In this document: one piece after another, positions 20,464 through 29,760 of the stretch
Layout: each line of letters starts with the position of its first letter
Position numbering within the stretch: the stretch's first letter is position 1
Assembly (NCBI RefSeq): GCF_001854245.1
Contig: NZ_CP015381.1
Location: 708,001-772,000 of the forward strand
Direction of reading: 5' to 3'
Length of the DNA stretch: 64,000 bases
Source: Desulfococcus multivorans
Lineage (GTDB): Bacteria > Desulfobacterota > Desulfobacteria > Desulfobacterales > Desulfococcaceae
The notes under the pieces: generated by a model
Seen by the model: the letters and a program-made list of their open reading frames with translations, nothing else
The model's database searches: none
What the model was told of the DNA's origin: nothing
Position numbers and translations under genes: made by a program

Positions 20464-20634
20464 GGTCGGGTGCTCCTCGTTTTGGTTTCTGATTGCTTCC
20501 CCGCTTACTTACCGGAGAGACGGAGAAAGTGTCGGGCGTCGGCTGAATTTTTTTCGTGCTGATCTTCTGGGGCTTACTTACCGGGTGGCGGCGGGATGTG
20601 TCGGAAAATTCTGGAATAACCGCCAAATTTCAGC

Positions 20635-20663
20635 TTTCCACATGCGTTGTCACCTGCTATATT
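20635..20663 (+). promoter_or_regulatory. Candidate promoter of the XRE-hsd operon
   Basis: TTTCCA (20635-20640) and TATATT (20658-20663) are separated by 17 bases, upstream of the XRE regulator gene. Two direct copies of GCTTACTTACCGG lie further upstream (about 20506 and 20572) and may be operators. The -35 match is weak. Confidence 0.4.
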
Positions 20664-20747
20664 GATCGTCGTATTTGTAAGTTGGGCACATTGCGTTCGC
20701 TTGCCGCCGGTGAATTGGCGGCGCACCAGGAATTGAGGCAAACCGAT

Positions 20748-20957
20748 ATGGCAAGGGCACCGGAAAATTTTGCGGAGACGGTCAAAGAAGTCCGCCAACA
20801 ACTGGGGCTCAGCCAGGAAGAGCTGGCCCACGAGCTGGGCGTGAGCTTTTCCACGATCAACCGCTGGGAAAACAGAAAGACGGTTCCCTTCAAACTGGCG
20901 AGAAGGCAATTTGAAGCTTTTTGTGAGCGGATGAAAGAACAGGGGAAGTTGGCCTGA
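20748..20957 (+). CDS. XRE-family helix-turn-helix regulator
   Basis: A 69-residue protein that is almost entirely one HTH_3 domain ([20 protein letters not shown], then RWENRKTVP). It overlaps hsdR by one base (TGATGA), so it is the first gene of the restriction operon and a likely controller of its expression (inference). A truncated relative is found at 39565. The ATG at 20748 is chosen because the family starts just before the HTH. Confidence 0.82.
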   Translation: MARAPENFAETVKEVRQQLGLSQEELAHELGVSFSTINRWENRKTVPFKLARRQFEAFCERMKEQGKLA

Positions 20958-23338
20958 TGAATAAAAAACAACTTTCCGAGCGTGATATCTGCACCAAGTA
21001 CATCACGCCAGCCCTGGAGAAGGCGGGCTGGGATGTCACGACCCAAATCCGTGAAGAGTTTCCTCTCACCAAGGGACGCATCATCGTGCGTGGCAAGCTG
21101 CATACCCGCGCCAAACACAAACGCGCCGATTATGTCCTGTTTTACAAGCCGAACATCCCCATTGCTATTATCGAGGCCAAGGACAATAACCACACGGTTG
21201 GTGATGGTATGCAACAGGCGTTGGGCTACGCCGACATGCTGCAAGTGCCTTTTGTGTTCAGCTCCAACGGCGACGGATTTCTTTTCCACAACAAAATTGC
21301 CACAGACGGAATTATTGAACGTGAGCTTGCCATCCACGAATTTCCCACAGCCCAAACGCTGTGGCAATGGTGGGCGCAGCACCGTGGCCTGAACGATCAG
21401 CAGAATGCGCTGGTCACGCAGGATTATTTCAGCGACGGCAGCGACAAAAGTCCGCGCTATTACCAGCTGCTGGCCATCAACAAGACCATCGAGGCGATAG
21501 CGCGGGGCCAGAATCGCATTCTGCTGGTGATGGCCACCGGCACCGGCAAGACTTTCACCGCCTTTCAGATCATCTGGCGGCTGTGGAAGTCCAAGGCGAA
21601 GAAACGCATCCTGTTTCTTGCCGACCGCAACATTCTGATCGACCAGACCATGACCAACGACTTCAAGCCGTTCGGTTCGGCCATGACCAAGATCCAGAAG
21701 CGGCAGGCCAACAAATCCTACGAGATTTATCTTTCCCTCTATCAGGCCGTGACCGGTAACGAGGAAGAGAGAAACATCTACAAACAGTTCAGCCCCGACT
21801 TTTTCGACTTGATCGTCATTGATGAATGCCATCGAGGCAGCGCGGCTGCCGATTCGGCCTGGCGTGAAATTCTTGAATACTTCACCTCTGCTACTCAGAT
21901 CGGCCTGACCGCCACGCCCAAAGAGACCAAAGAAGTCTCCAACATCGACTACTTTGGCGACCCCATCTATACCTACAGCCTCCGGCAGGGAATCGACGAC
22001 GGCTTCCTTGCCCCCTACAAGGTCGTGCGCATCGATCTCGACCGGGATTTGACCGGTTGGCGGCCCGACAAGGGCATGATCGACAAGTACGGCAACGAGA
22101 TCGAGGATCGCATCTACAACCAGAAGGATTTCGACAAGACCCTGGTCCTTGAACAGCGCACCCGGCTGGTGGCCAAAAAGATCACCGAGTTCCTCAGGCA
22201 GACCAACCGCTTCGACAAAGCCATCGTCTTCTGTGAAAACATCGACCATGCCGAACGCATGCGTCAGGCCCTAGTCAATGAAAACGCCGACCTGGTGGCG
22301 CAGAACAGCAAATACGTCATGCGCATCACCGGCGACAACGAGGAAGGCAAGGCGGAGCTGGACAACTTCATCTTTCCGGAGAGCAAATACCCGGTTATTG
22401 CCACCACCTCCAAGCTGATGACTACCGGTGTCGATGCGCAGACCTGCAAACTCATCGTGCTCGACCAGCGCATCCAGTCCATGACCGAGTTCAAGCAGAT
22501 CATCGGGCGCGGCACCCGCATCAACGAAGATTACGGCAAGTACTACTTCACCATCATCGACTTCAAGAAGGCGACCGAGCTGTTTGCCGACCCTGATTTC
22601 GACGGTGATCCGGTGCAGATCTACGAACCCAACGGGGATCAGTCACCGGTGCCGCCGGATGTTCCCCTTGATCCCGAAGTTGGCGGTGGCGTCACCTACC
22701 CTGAACCCGGAGAGGACCAGGGTTGGACCGGCGTTGCCGAACCCGGCCCAGGCGAGAAAGGCGGCATTCGCCGTTACGTCGTTGAGGGTGTCGAGGTCAA
22801 GGTCGCCGCCGAGCGCGTCCAGTATTTCGACGCCAACGGCAAATTGATCACCGAATCCCTCAAAGATTACACCCGCAAAGCCCTGGCCAGGGAGTACGCC
22901 ACTCTCGACGATTTCCTCCGCCGGTGGAGCAGCACCGAGAAGAAGCAGGCCATCATCGACGAATTGTCGGAACAGGGCGTGTTCTTCGATGCCCTTGCCG
23001 AAGAGATCGGGCGGCAATCCGGCAAAGCCTCCGACCCCTTCGATCTGGTCTGCCATGTCGCCTGGGATATGCCGCCGCTCACCCGCAAGGAGAGGGCGGA
23101 ACAGGTGAAGAAACGCAACTACTTCACCCGCTACGGAGAGCAGGCCCGCCGTGTGCTGGAGGCCCTGCTCGACAAGTACGCCGATGAAGGCGTGGCCCAC
23201 ATCGAAGAGACGCAGATTCTCACCATTGCCCCCTTTACCGAATTCGGCACCCCGCTGGAAATCATCCGCGCCTTTGGCGGGCTGGATCAGTATCAGCAGG
23301 CTGTCAACGAACTGGAACAGGCCCTCTATAGCGCCTGA
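20957..23338 (+). CDS. hsdR: Type I restriction endonuclease subunit R
   Basis: A 793-residue HsdR. The N-terminal PD-(D/E)XK nuclease is visible ([11 protein letters not shown], then [11 protein letters not shown], about residues 54-76). The SF2 translocase follows, with [12 protein letters not shown] (about residue 193), IDECHRGSA (about 290) and QIIGRGTRI (about 515). The C-terminal part has the helical end used to bind HsdM. It cuts unmodified DNA after translocation when complexed with HsdM and HsdS. Length is typical for EcoR124/EcoEI-like R subunits on the short side. Followed by hsdM after 25 bases. Confidence 0.92.
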   Translation: MNKKQLSERDICTKYITPALEKAGWDVTTQIREEFPLTKGRIIVRGKLHTRAKHKRADYVLFYKPNIPIAIIEAKDNNHTVGDGMQQALGYADMLQVPFVFSSNGDGFLFHNKIATDGIIERELAIHEFPTAQTLWQWWAQHRGLNDQQNALVTQDYFSDGSDKSPRYYQLLAINKTIEAIARGQNRILLVMATGTGKTFTAFQIIWRLWKSKAKKRILFLADRNILIDQTMTNDFKPFGSAMTKIQKRQANKSYEIYLSLYQAVTGNEEERNIYKQFSPDFFDLIVIDECHRGSAAADSAWREILEYFTSATQIGLTATPKETKEVSNIDYFGDPIYTYSLRQGIDDGFLAPYKVVRIDLDRDLTGWRPDKGMIDKYGNEIEDRIYNQKDFDKTLVLEQRTRLVAKKITEFLRQTNRFDKAIVFCENIDHAERMRQALVNENADLVAQNSKYVMRITGDNEEGKAELDNFIFPESKYPVIATTSKLMTTGVDAQTCKLIVLDQRIQSMTEFKQIIGRGTRINEDYGKYYFTIIDFKKATELFADPDFDGDPVQIYEPNGDQSPVPPDVPLDPEVGGGVTYPEPGEDQGWTGVAEPGPGEKGGIRRYVVEGVEVKVAAERVQYFDANGKLITESLKDYTRKALAREYATLDDFLRRWSSTEKKQAIIDELSEQGVFFDALAEEIGRQSGKASDPFDLVCHVAWDMPPLTRKERAEQVKKRNYFTRYGEQARRVLEALLDKYADEGVAHIEETQILTIAPFTEFGTPLEIIRAFGGLDQYQQAVNELEQALYSA

Positions 23339-23363
23339 TAAAAAGAACTGGAGATAAACCGCT

Positions 23364-24830
23364 ATGTCACTCACCACCCTGATCAAAGCCATTCAGGACA
23401 TCATGCGCAAGGATGTCGGCGTCGATGGCGACGCGCAGCGCATCAGCCAGATGGTCTGGCTGATTTTCCTGAAGATCTTCGATGACAAGGAGCAGGAGTG
23501 GCAGCTCACCGTGCCCGGTTACAAGTCGCCGCTGCCCAGCCGTTTCCGCTGGTCCAGCTGGGCCAAGAACCCCGAAGGGATGACCGGTGAGGAGCTGATC
23601 GACTTCGTCAACAACGACCTTTTTCCCGCGCTCAAGAAACTGGCCACCGCCGCCGGTGTTTCGCCCCATGGCAAAGTAGTCGGTTCGGTCTTCGAGGACG
23701 CCTACAACTACATGAAATCCGGCACCCTGCTGCGCCAGGTGATCAACACCATCGAAGAAGATGTGGACTTCAACAAATCCGGCGACCGTCACCTGTTCAA
23801 CGACATCTACGAGAAGATCCTCTCCGACCTGCAATCCGCCGGAAACGCGGGTGAATACTACACCCCCCGCGCCGTCACCCAGTTCATGGTCGACATGCTC
23901 GACCCGCAGCTCGGGCAAACCATTCTCGATCCGGCCTGCGGCACCGGCGGGTTTCTCACCTGCGCCATCGAGCACCTGAACAAGCAGGTCAAAACCGCCG
24001 AGGATCGCAAGCGCTTGCAAGAGTGTATTCACGGCGTGGAGAAGAAACCGCTGCCGCACATGCTGGCCATGACCAACATGATGCTGCACGGCATCGACGT
24101 ACCTACCAACGTCCGCCACGATAACACCCTGAGCCGACCGCTCAAGGATTACGGCCCCCGCGACCGGGTGGACCTGATCATCACCAATCCACCCTTCGGC
24201 GGCATGGAAGAAGACGGCATCGAGAACAACTTCCCGCGCAAGTACCAGACCCGCGAAACCGCCGACCTCTTCATGGCGCTGATCATGCACCTCTTGAAAC
24301 ACGACACCGGCAAGGCGGCCGTGGTGCTGCCCGACGGTTTTCTGTTCGGCGAGGGCACCAAGACCAACCTCAAGCGCGAACTGCTTGAGGAGTTCAACCT
24401 GCACACCATCGTGCGTCTGCCCAAAGGCGTGTTCAGCCCCTACACCAGCATCGCCACCAACATCCTCTTTTTCGAGAAAGGCGGGCCGACCAAAGAGGTC
24501 TGGTTCTTCGAACACCCGTATCCGGAAGGCTACAAGTCCTACTCCCGCTCCAAGCCCCTGACCATCGCCGAGTTCGATCTCGAAAAGGCCTGGTGGGGCG
24601 GTGCCGAGCGCAAGGGGCGCAAGACCACCGAGCAGGCCTGGAAGGTCTCGGCCAAGGAGCTCGCCGAGCGCAACTACAACCTGGACTGCAAAAACCCCCA
24701 CGAGGTGGAGGTCAACCACCGCGATCCGGAAGAGCTGATGGCTGAATACCAGCAGATCGTCCACCAGCTCGAGGCGGCGCAGACAGCCTTGAAAGCCGAG
24801 TTGATGGCCTGCCTGGGGGGGAAGGCATGA
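23364..24830 (+). CDS. hsdM: Type I DNA methyltransferase subunit M
   Basis: A 488-residue N6-adenine methyltransferase. The N-terminal HsdM helical domain (residues 1-140) precedes motif I DPACGTGGFL (about residue 191) and motif IV NPPFGG (about residue 275). It methylates the site chosen by HsdS and is part of the restriction complex. It overlaps the next gene by 4 bases (ATGA). Two fragments of this gene recur elsewhere: the N-terminal end near 47485 and an internal piece near 42052; a diverged C-terminal copy lies at 53422. Confidence 0.93.
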   Translation: MSLTTLIKAIQDIMRKDVGVDGDAQRISQMVWLIFLKIFDDKEQEWQLTVPGYKSPLPSRFRWSSWAKNPEGMTGEELIDFVNNDLFPALKKLATAAGVSPHGKVVGSVFEDAYNYMKSGTLLRQVINTIEEDVDFNKSGDRHLFNDIYEKILSDLQSAGNAGEYYTPRAVTQFMVDMLDPQLGQTILDPACGTGGFLTCAIEHLNKQVKTAEDRKRLQECIHGVEKKPLPHMLAMTNMMLHGIDVPTNVRHDNTLSRPLKDYGPRDRVDLIITNPPFGGMEEDGIENNFPRKYQTRETADLFMALIMHLLKHDTGKAAVVLPDGFLFGEGTKTNLKRELLEEFNLHTIVRLPKGVFSPYTSIATNILFFEKGGPTKEVWFFEHPYPEGYKSYSRSKPLTIAEFDLEKAWWGGAERKGRKTTEQAWKVSAKELAERNYNLDCKNPHEVEVNHRDPEELMAEYQQIVHQLEAAQTALKAELMACLGGKA

Positions 24831-25924
24831 GCAGAAAGAAAAATGTGACCTTGCCCGCCGACTACACCGGGCTGTTGGCCGATATCAAACAGCGCGTACG
24901 CCATGCCCAGACCCGCGCCGTGCTGGCAGTCAACGCCGAGTTGATCCGGCTCTACTGGGAAATTGGTGCCATGATTGATCGCCGCCAGCAACAGGAAGGC
25001 TGGGGGTCTGGCGTGATTCCCCGCCTTGCCCGCGATCTGCACAACGAGCTACCCGAGGAAAAGGGGTTCTCCGAGCGCAACATTAAGCGAATGCTGGCCT
25101 TTTATCGTGAATATCCGCACCTGGAATTTGTGCCACAGGCTGTGGCACAAATTGATTCTGATCCAAAAGGGCCACAGCTTGCGGCACTTTTCCCCGTCGA
25201 GCTAATCCAGTCCGTTCCCTGGGGGCATCATTCCGAGCTGATGGCCAAGGTCAAAGATCCAGCTACCCGCAAGTGGTATATGCAGGCAGCCATCGAAAAC
25301 GGCTGGAGTCGAAATATTCTGGTAATGCAGATCGAAACCGCCGCCCATCATCGCCAGGGGCGCGCAACCACCAACTTTGCCAAACGACTACCGCCGCCCG
25401 ATTCCGATCTGGTGCAGCAGACGCTGAAAGATCCCTATCTGTTCGACTTCCTCACCCTGGAATCGGGCTTTCATGAACGCGAACTGGAAACCGGCCTCAT
25501 CGCCCATCTGGAAAAATTCCTGTTGGAATTGGGACGGGGCTTTGCCTTCGTCGGGCGGCAGTACCACCTCGACATAGGTGATAGAGACTTCTACATCGAC
25601 CTGCTCTTCTACCATCTCAAACTGCGCTGCTATGTGGTGATCGATCTCAAGCGCGGCGATTTCAAACCCGAATACGCCGGTAAGATGAATTTCTATTGCA
25701 GCGTGGTCGATGACCAGTTGCGCCATGAAACCGACAAACCCACCATCGGCCTGATTCTCTGTCAGCAACCCGACCGGGTGCTGGCGGAATACGCCCTGCG
25801 CGGCATCGACAAGCCTATCGGTGTTTCAAGCTTTGAACTGACCCGCGCTTTGCCTGAGAGCCTTGAGAGCAGCCTGCCCAGTATCGAGCAGATCGAGAAG
25901 GAACTGGAGGGCGGAGATGAATAA
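24827..25924 (+). CDS. DUF1016/YhcG-type PD-(D/E)XK nuclease
   Basis: A 365-residue protein with an N-terminal DUF1016 domain (residues 10-170, including SERNIKRMLAFYREYP) and a C-terminal nuclease fold. GDRDFYIDLLFYH and YVVIDLKRGDF (about residues 250-275) give the catalytic Asp and Asp-x-Lys. Such genes often sit inside type I loci between hsdM and hsdS; their contribution to restriction is not established. It starts within the hsdM stop. A diverged, truncated copy with the same hsdM neighbour occurs at 53500. Confidence 0.85.
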   Translation: MSRKKNVTLPADYTGLLADIKQRVRHAQTRAVLAVNAELIRLYWEIGAMIDRRQQQEGWGSGVIPRLARDLHNELPEEKGFSERNIKRMLAFYREYPHLEFVPQAVAQIDSDPKGPQLAALFPVELIQSVPWGHHSELMAKVKDPATRKWYMQAAIENGWSRNILVMQIETAAHHRQGRATTNFAKRLPPPDSDLVQQTLKDPYLFDFLTLESGFHERELETGLIAHLEKFLLELGRGFAFVGRQYHLDIGDRDFYIDLLFYHLKLRCYVVIDLKRGDFKPEYAGKMNFYCSVVDDQLRHETDKPTIGLILCQQPDRVLAEYALRGIDKPIGVSSFELTRALPESLESSLPSIEQIEKELEGGDE

Positions 25925-26137
25925 GGGGATGGCCTCACACGAAGGCGCGAAGACGCGAAGGGTTGAAGGTTTTCGTCATACCCGCATGCCTGTCCCCGTG
26001 CAGACGGGGAGCGGGTATCCAGGTTCTCCGATAGTAAATATCCAACAAGCTGTTGGACAATTGGCCGGGCGGTTCTCTTCGCCATTTGTGCAAGAGGTGC
26101 CTGCACAATTCCCAAGGGTTCAGCACGGGGGCAAACG

Positions 26138-27865
26138 ATGACCGAGGCCACCCGCAATCTGCTGGAACAGCATTTCGACACCGCCTTTGCCGCGCCCGAC
26201 GGCATCGCCAAATTACGCGAGTTGATCCTGACCCTCGCCATGCAGGGTAAGCTGGTGGAGCAGGACCCGAATGACCCGCCCGCTTCGGAGCTGCTGAAAG
26301 AGATCAAAGCCGAAAAACAGCGGATAGTGAAGGCAGGAAAAATCAAGAAGCCCAAGCCCCTGCCGTCGATCAAGCCGGAGGAAGTGCCCTATGAACTGCC
26401 GCAGGGGTGGGAGTGGGTGAGGCTTGGGGACATTTGCTCATATATTCAGCGCGGAAAGGGGCCGAAATATGTTGATTTTTCCACGCATCGAGTGGTTTCG
26501 CAAAAATGCGTGCGCTGGTACGGACTCGATCTTGAACCTGCGCGGTATATTGACCCGGCCTCTTTGGAAAAGTATGAGCCGATCCGGTTCTTGAGAGTTG
26601 GCGACTTGCTATGGAACTCGACTGGTACTGGAACCATTGGCCGAGCATGTCTTGTTCCGCAAGAGCTTGAAGGTGTTGAAGTAGTAGCCGACTCACATGT
26701 GACGGTTGTTCGTCCAATTGAAGTCAGGCCGTTGTTCCTTTGGCGCTGGATTCAAAGCCCTATAGTTCAGAATGCGATCGAAGGATCAGCTTCGGGGACG
26801 ACAAATCAGATTGAGCTGAACACCTCAACGGTCATCAACCATTTGATGCCTCTCCCCCCCCCTTCCGAACAACACCGCATCGTCGCCCGTATCGACCAGT
26901 TGATGGCCCGTTGCGATGAGCTGGAAAAGCTGCGCAAGGAGCGGGAGGAGAAGCGGCTGGCCGTCCACGCCGCCGCCATCAAACAACTGCTCGACGCGCC
27001 GAATGGCTCGGCCTGGGACTTTATCCAGCAGAACTTCGGCGAACTCTACACCGTCAAGGAAAACGTCGCCGAACTGCGCAAGGCCATCCTCCAGCTCGCC
27101 GTCATGGGTCGCCTCGTCCCCCAAAACCCCAACGACCCGTCCGCCAGCGAACTGCTGAAAGAGATTGAAGCCGAAAAACAGCGGCTGGTGAAGAGCAAAC
27201 AGCTAAAAATCGGTCAGAAAACTGAGGACACAAAGTTCATTTGCCATGACACTGCGATTCCAGAAACATGGGAATGGGTTAAGGGTTTAGACATCCTCTT
27301 TATTACGAAGCTCGCTGGGTTCGAGTATACGAAATACGTTAATCTTCAAGACGAGGGAGAGATCCCTGTAATTCGTGCTCAAAACGTTCGTCAATTTAGC
27401 ATCGACACAACAAATCTGAAATATATCGATTTGAAAACCTCCGAGTTATTAGAACGATGTGCTCTTACTAAACCAGCTCTTTTAGTAACATTTATTGGTG
27501 CTGGCATTGGTGATGTCGCGCTTTTTGAAAAGAATGAGAGATGGCACCTGGCCCCGAACGTCGCAAAGATGGAGCCTTTCGTTGGATGTGAGAGCAAGTT
27601 AAATCTGCGGTACTTAAATTATTTCCTTCTTTCACCACTGGGAAGGCGGGAAATTTTTAAACACCTCAAATCAACTGCGCAACCGAGTATTTCGATGGGT
27701 ACTATTCGGGATATTGATTATCCACTCCCCCCACTCCCCGAACAACACCGCATCGTCGACCGCATCGACCATTTGATGGCCCTGTGCGACACGCTCGACC
27801 AGCAGATCGACTCTGCCACCGAAAAGCAAACTGCACTCCTCAACGCCGTGATGGCTCAGGTATAG
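26138..27865 (+). CDS. hsdS: Type I specificity subunit S
   Basis: A 575-residue HsdS with two target-recognition domains. TRD1 spans about residues 90-230 and TRD2 about 370-520. Each is followed by a conserved block (PPPSEQHRIVARIDQLM and PPLPEQHRIVDRIDHLM). Both TRDs are clearly AT-richer than the conserved blocks, as expected when recognition domains are exchanged. A run of nine C (26854-26862) lies at the end of TRD1. The 213-base gap before the gene has no clear gene and carries a GGGAGCGGGTATCC-type intergenic sequence, so hsdS may have been replaced separately. An annealed second half (NVAELRKAILQLAV) mirrors the N-terminal start, showing the internal duplication. Confidence 0.9.
   Translation: MTEATRNLLEQHFDTAFAAPDGIAKLRELILTLAMQGKLVEQDPNDPPASELLKEIKAEKQRIVKAGKIKKPKPLPSIKPEEVPYELPQGWEWVRLGDICSYIQRGKGPKYVDFSTHRVVSQKCVRWYGLDLEPARYIDPASLEKYEPIRFLRVGDLLWNSTGTGTIGRACLVPQELEGVEVVADSHVTVVRPIEVRPLFLWRWIQSPIVQNAIEGSASGTTNQIELNTSTVINHLMPLPPPSEQHRIVARIDQLMARCDELEKLRKEREEKRLAVHAAAIKQLLDAPNGSAWDFIQQNFGELYTVKENVAELRKAILQLAVMGRLVPQNPNDPSASELLKEIEAEKQRLVKSKQLKIGQKTEDTKFICHDTAIPETWEWVKGLDILFITKLAGFEYTKYVNLQDEGEIPVIRAQNVRQFSIDTTNLKYIDLKTSELLERCALTKPALLVTFIGAGIGDVALFEKNERWHLAPNVAKMEPFVGCESKLNLRYLNYFLLSPLGRREIFKHLKSTAQPSISMGTIRDIDYPLPPLPEQHRIVDRIDHLMALCDTLDQQIDSATEKQTALLNAVMAQV
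26854..26862 (+). repeat. Poly-C tract inside hsdS
   Basis: Nine consecutive C residues encode the Pro-Pro-Pro stretch just after TRD1. Tracts of this length can slip in replication; a one-base change would truncate HsdS after its first recognition domain. Confidence 0.6.
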
Positions 27866-27874
27866 GGAGATGCC

Positions 27875-29758
27875 ATGCGCCTGACATCGCTCTATATCGG
27901 CCAGTACAAGAACCTGCGGGATTTTTCCCTGAGCTTCGACGGCGGCAGTTTTATCGATGTCTTTGTCGGCAAGAACGGCACCGGCAAATCCAACCTGTTC
28001 GAGGCGCTCATCGAGATCTTCCGCCATATCGTCGAGTTCGATCGTGAAAAGGCCGCCCGCGATTTCAATTACCGCATCGGCTTCGAGATTGACGGCAAAG
28101 CCACCGAGATCGGCTGGAACTCCGGAAAGCTGACTATCGGCGGTAAGGAGCGAAAAACCATCGGCAAGACGCCGCTGCCGGACAATGTGCTGATCTACTA
28201 CTCCGGCCACAATGACACCGTGGCAAAGCTGGTCGAGCAGTATGAAGAGGCCTTCCGCAAACGCATCAAGCGCGCCGATTTTGACGAGGCGCGGTATTTC
28301 ATCGGCATCGGCCCGGAATACAAGGATCTGCTGCTGGCCGTGCTGCTGATGCAGCCCGACACCTGCAGGGCGCGGCAATTCATCTGCCAGAAGCTCGGCA
28401 TTGAAACCGTGGCTTCAGAAGCGAAGGTGGTGCTGGAACGCCCCGCCTACGCCGCCGATTCCCGTTTTGATATCGAATTGAACGATGAAACCGACCGCTA
28501 CTGGAAACCGGAGGGGATCACCAAAACCTTTCTCGACCGGCTCCATGGCTGCATCAACACCGCCACCGGCAGCCCGGTGCGCTCTGAGGGGTATTTCGCA
28601 GATCCCGATCGTTATATCCTCTATTTCGATATCGCCAATATCCGCCAGGAATTCGCCGACCTCAGCCCCCAGGAGCTGTTCCGCCAGTTTGACAACCTGA
28701 AAACCCTGGGGATGCTGGCCGAGATCACCATTCCCCTGCAACTGACCGGCGGCGTGGACGCCACCATCGCCCACTTCAGCGACGGCCAGTTTCAGTCGGT
28801 GTACATCTACTCCATCGTCGAGCTGTTCAAGGATCGCAACTGCATCACCCTGCTCGACGAGCCCGACTCCTTCCTCCACCCGGAATGGCAATTCGACTTC
28901 CTCAAACAGGTCTTCGAGATCACCGACACCACCGCAAAAAACAACCATGTGCTGATGAGCAGCCATAGCGCGGTGACGTTGATTCCGCATGACAAAAAGA
29001 AGATCAAGTTTTTCGACATTAAAGGCAATCAGGCCAATTGCTATGACCTGCCCAAGTCGGTTGCCATCAAAAAATTGAGTGCCGATCTCATCAAATATTC
29101 CGAGCAGGAACAGCTGCTCAGCATCATCAACGCCATCCAGATTGAAAACAAACCAGTTCTGTTCACCGAGGGCAGCACCGACCCGGTGATTCTCAAGGAG
29201 GCGTGGTACAAGCTGTATGACGTTGAGATGCCGTTCATCCCGTTTTATGCCTTCAGTTGCACCTACATCAAACAGCTACTGACCGACAACCGCATACATA
29301 CCGAAATGGGCGGATTGCCGGTTTTCGCCCTGTTCGATTTCGACAAGGCCTATGACCAGTGGAACGGATTGAACGGAACCGTCAGCGAAACAGACCCGTT
29401 GAAGGGAATGATCAAGAAATGGGCTGAGGGAGAATCTTACGCCTTGATGCTGCCCGTGCCAGCCAACGCCGACATACAAAAGCAAGTTATCCGCAATGCT
29501 GCCACGGGTGAAACCTTCGGCGGAGACTCGTGCTGTGAGATAGAGCACCTGTTTTACGGACTCGAAGCCACCAAGAATTATTACCAGCAGGAACCCTGCG
29601 TCGGCGGTACCAAGATCGTCTTTAAATCAGATGGGGAGAAGACCGCTTTCGCCAAGGAAGTCGTGCCAACCCTGGCCTCGGCTTGCTTTGAAGTTTTCCG
29701 TCCCATGTTCGAATTCATCAAGACGAAATGCCCGGCGGGTGCGGAAGGTGGGGATTAA
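27875..29758 (+). CDS. OLD-like AAA ATPase with TOPRIM-type domain
   Basis: A 627-residue ABC-type ATPase. Walker A is VGKNGTGKSNLFE (about residue 30), Walker B is LLDEPDSFLHPE (about 328), and the H-loop is SSHSAVTLI (about 365). The C-terminal part has LFTEGSTDPVILK (about 430) and FALFDFDKAYD (about 488), consistent with the Glu and Asp-x-Asp of a TOPRIM nuclease. It begins 10 bases after hsdS and ends 2 bases before the next gene. OLD-family nucleases act in several defence systems such as Gabija. Here the partner is a giant unrecognised protein, not a GajB-type helicase. A short copy of its centre recurs near 42091. Confidence 0.8.
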   Translation: MRLTSLYIGQYKNLRDFSLSFDGGSFIDVFVGKNGTGKSNLFEALIEIFRHIVEFDREKAARDFNYRIGFEIDGKATEIGWNSGKLTIGGKERKTIGKTPLPDNVLIYYSGHNDTVAKLVEQYEEAFRKRIKRADFDEARYFIGIGPEYKDLLLAVLLMQPDTCRARQFICQKLGIETVASEAKVVLERPAYAADSRFDIELNDETDRYWKPEGITKTFLDRLHGCINTATGSPVRSEGYFADPDRYILYFDIANIRQEFADLSPQELFRQFDNLKTLGMLAEITIPLQLTGGVDATIAHFSDGQFQSVYIYSIVELFKDRNCITLLDEPDSFLHPEWQFDFLKQVFEITDTTAKNNHVLMSSHSAVTLIPHDKKKIKFFDIKGNQANCYDLPKSVAIKKLSADLIKYSEQEQLLSIINAIQIENKPVLFTEGSTDPVILKEAWYKLYDVEMPFIPFYAFSCTYIKQLLTDNRIHTEMGGLPVFALFDFDKAYDQWNGLNGTVSETDPLKGMIKKWAEGESYALMLPVPANADIQKQVIRNAATGETFGGDSCCEIEHLFYGLEATKNYYQQEPCVGGTKIVFKSDGEKTAFAKEVVPTLASACFEVFRPMFEFIKTKCPAGAEGGD

Positions 29759-29760
29759 TC

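Noticed and set aside
20657-22249. 530-codon minus-strand frame opposite hsdR
   Set aside because: Shadow of hsdR and the XRE gene; no ribosome binding site or recognised fold.
25863-26141. 92-codon frame between DUF1016 and hsdS
   Set aside because: Overlaps the end of the DUF1016 gene, has low-complexity intergenic repeat content and no domain.
20957-27865. Phase-variable hsdS inversion system
   Set aside because: Only one hsdS is present, with no inverted hsdS fragments or site-specific recombinase beside it.
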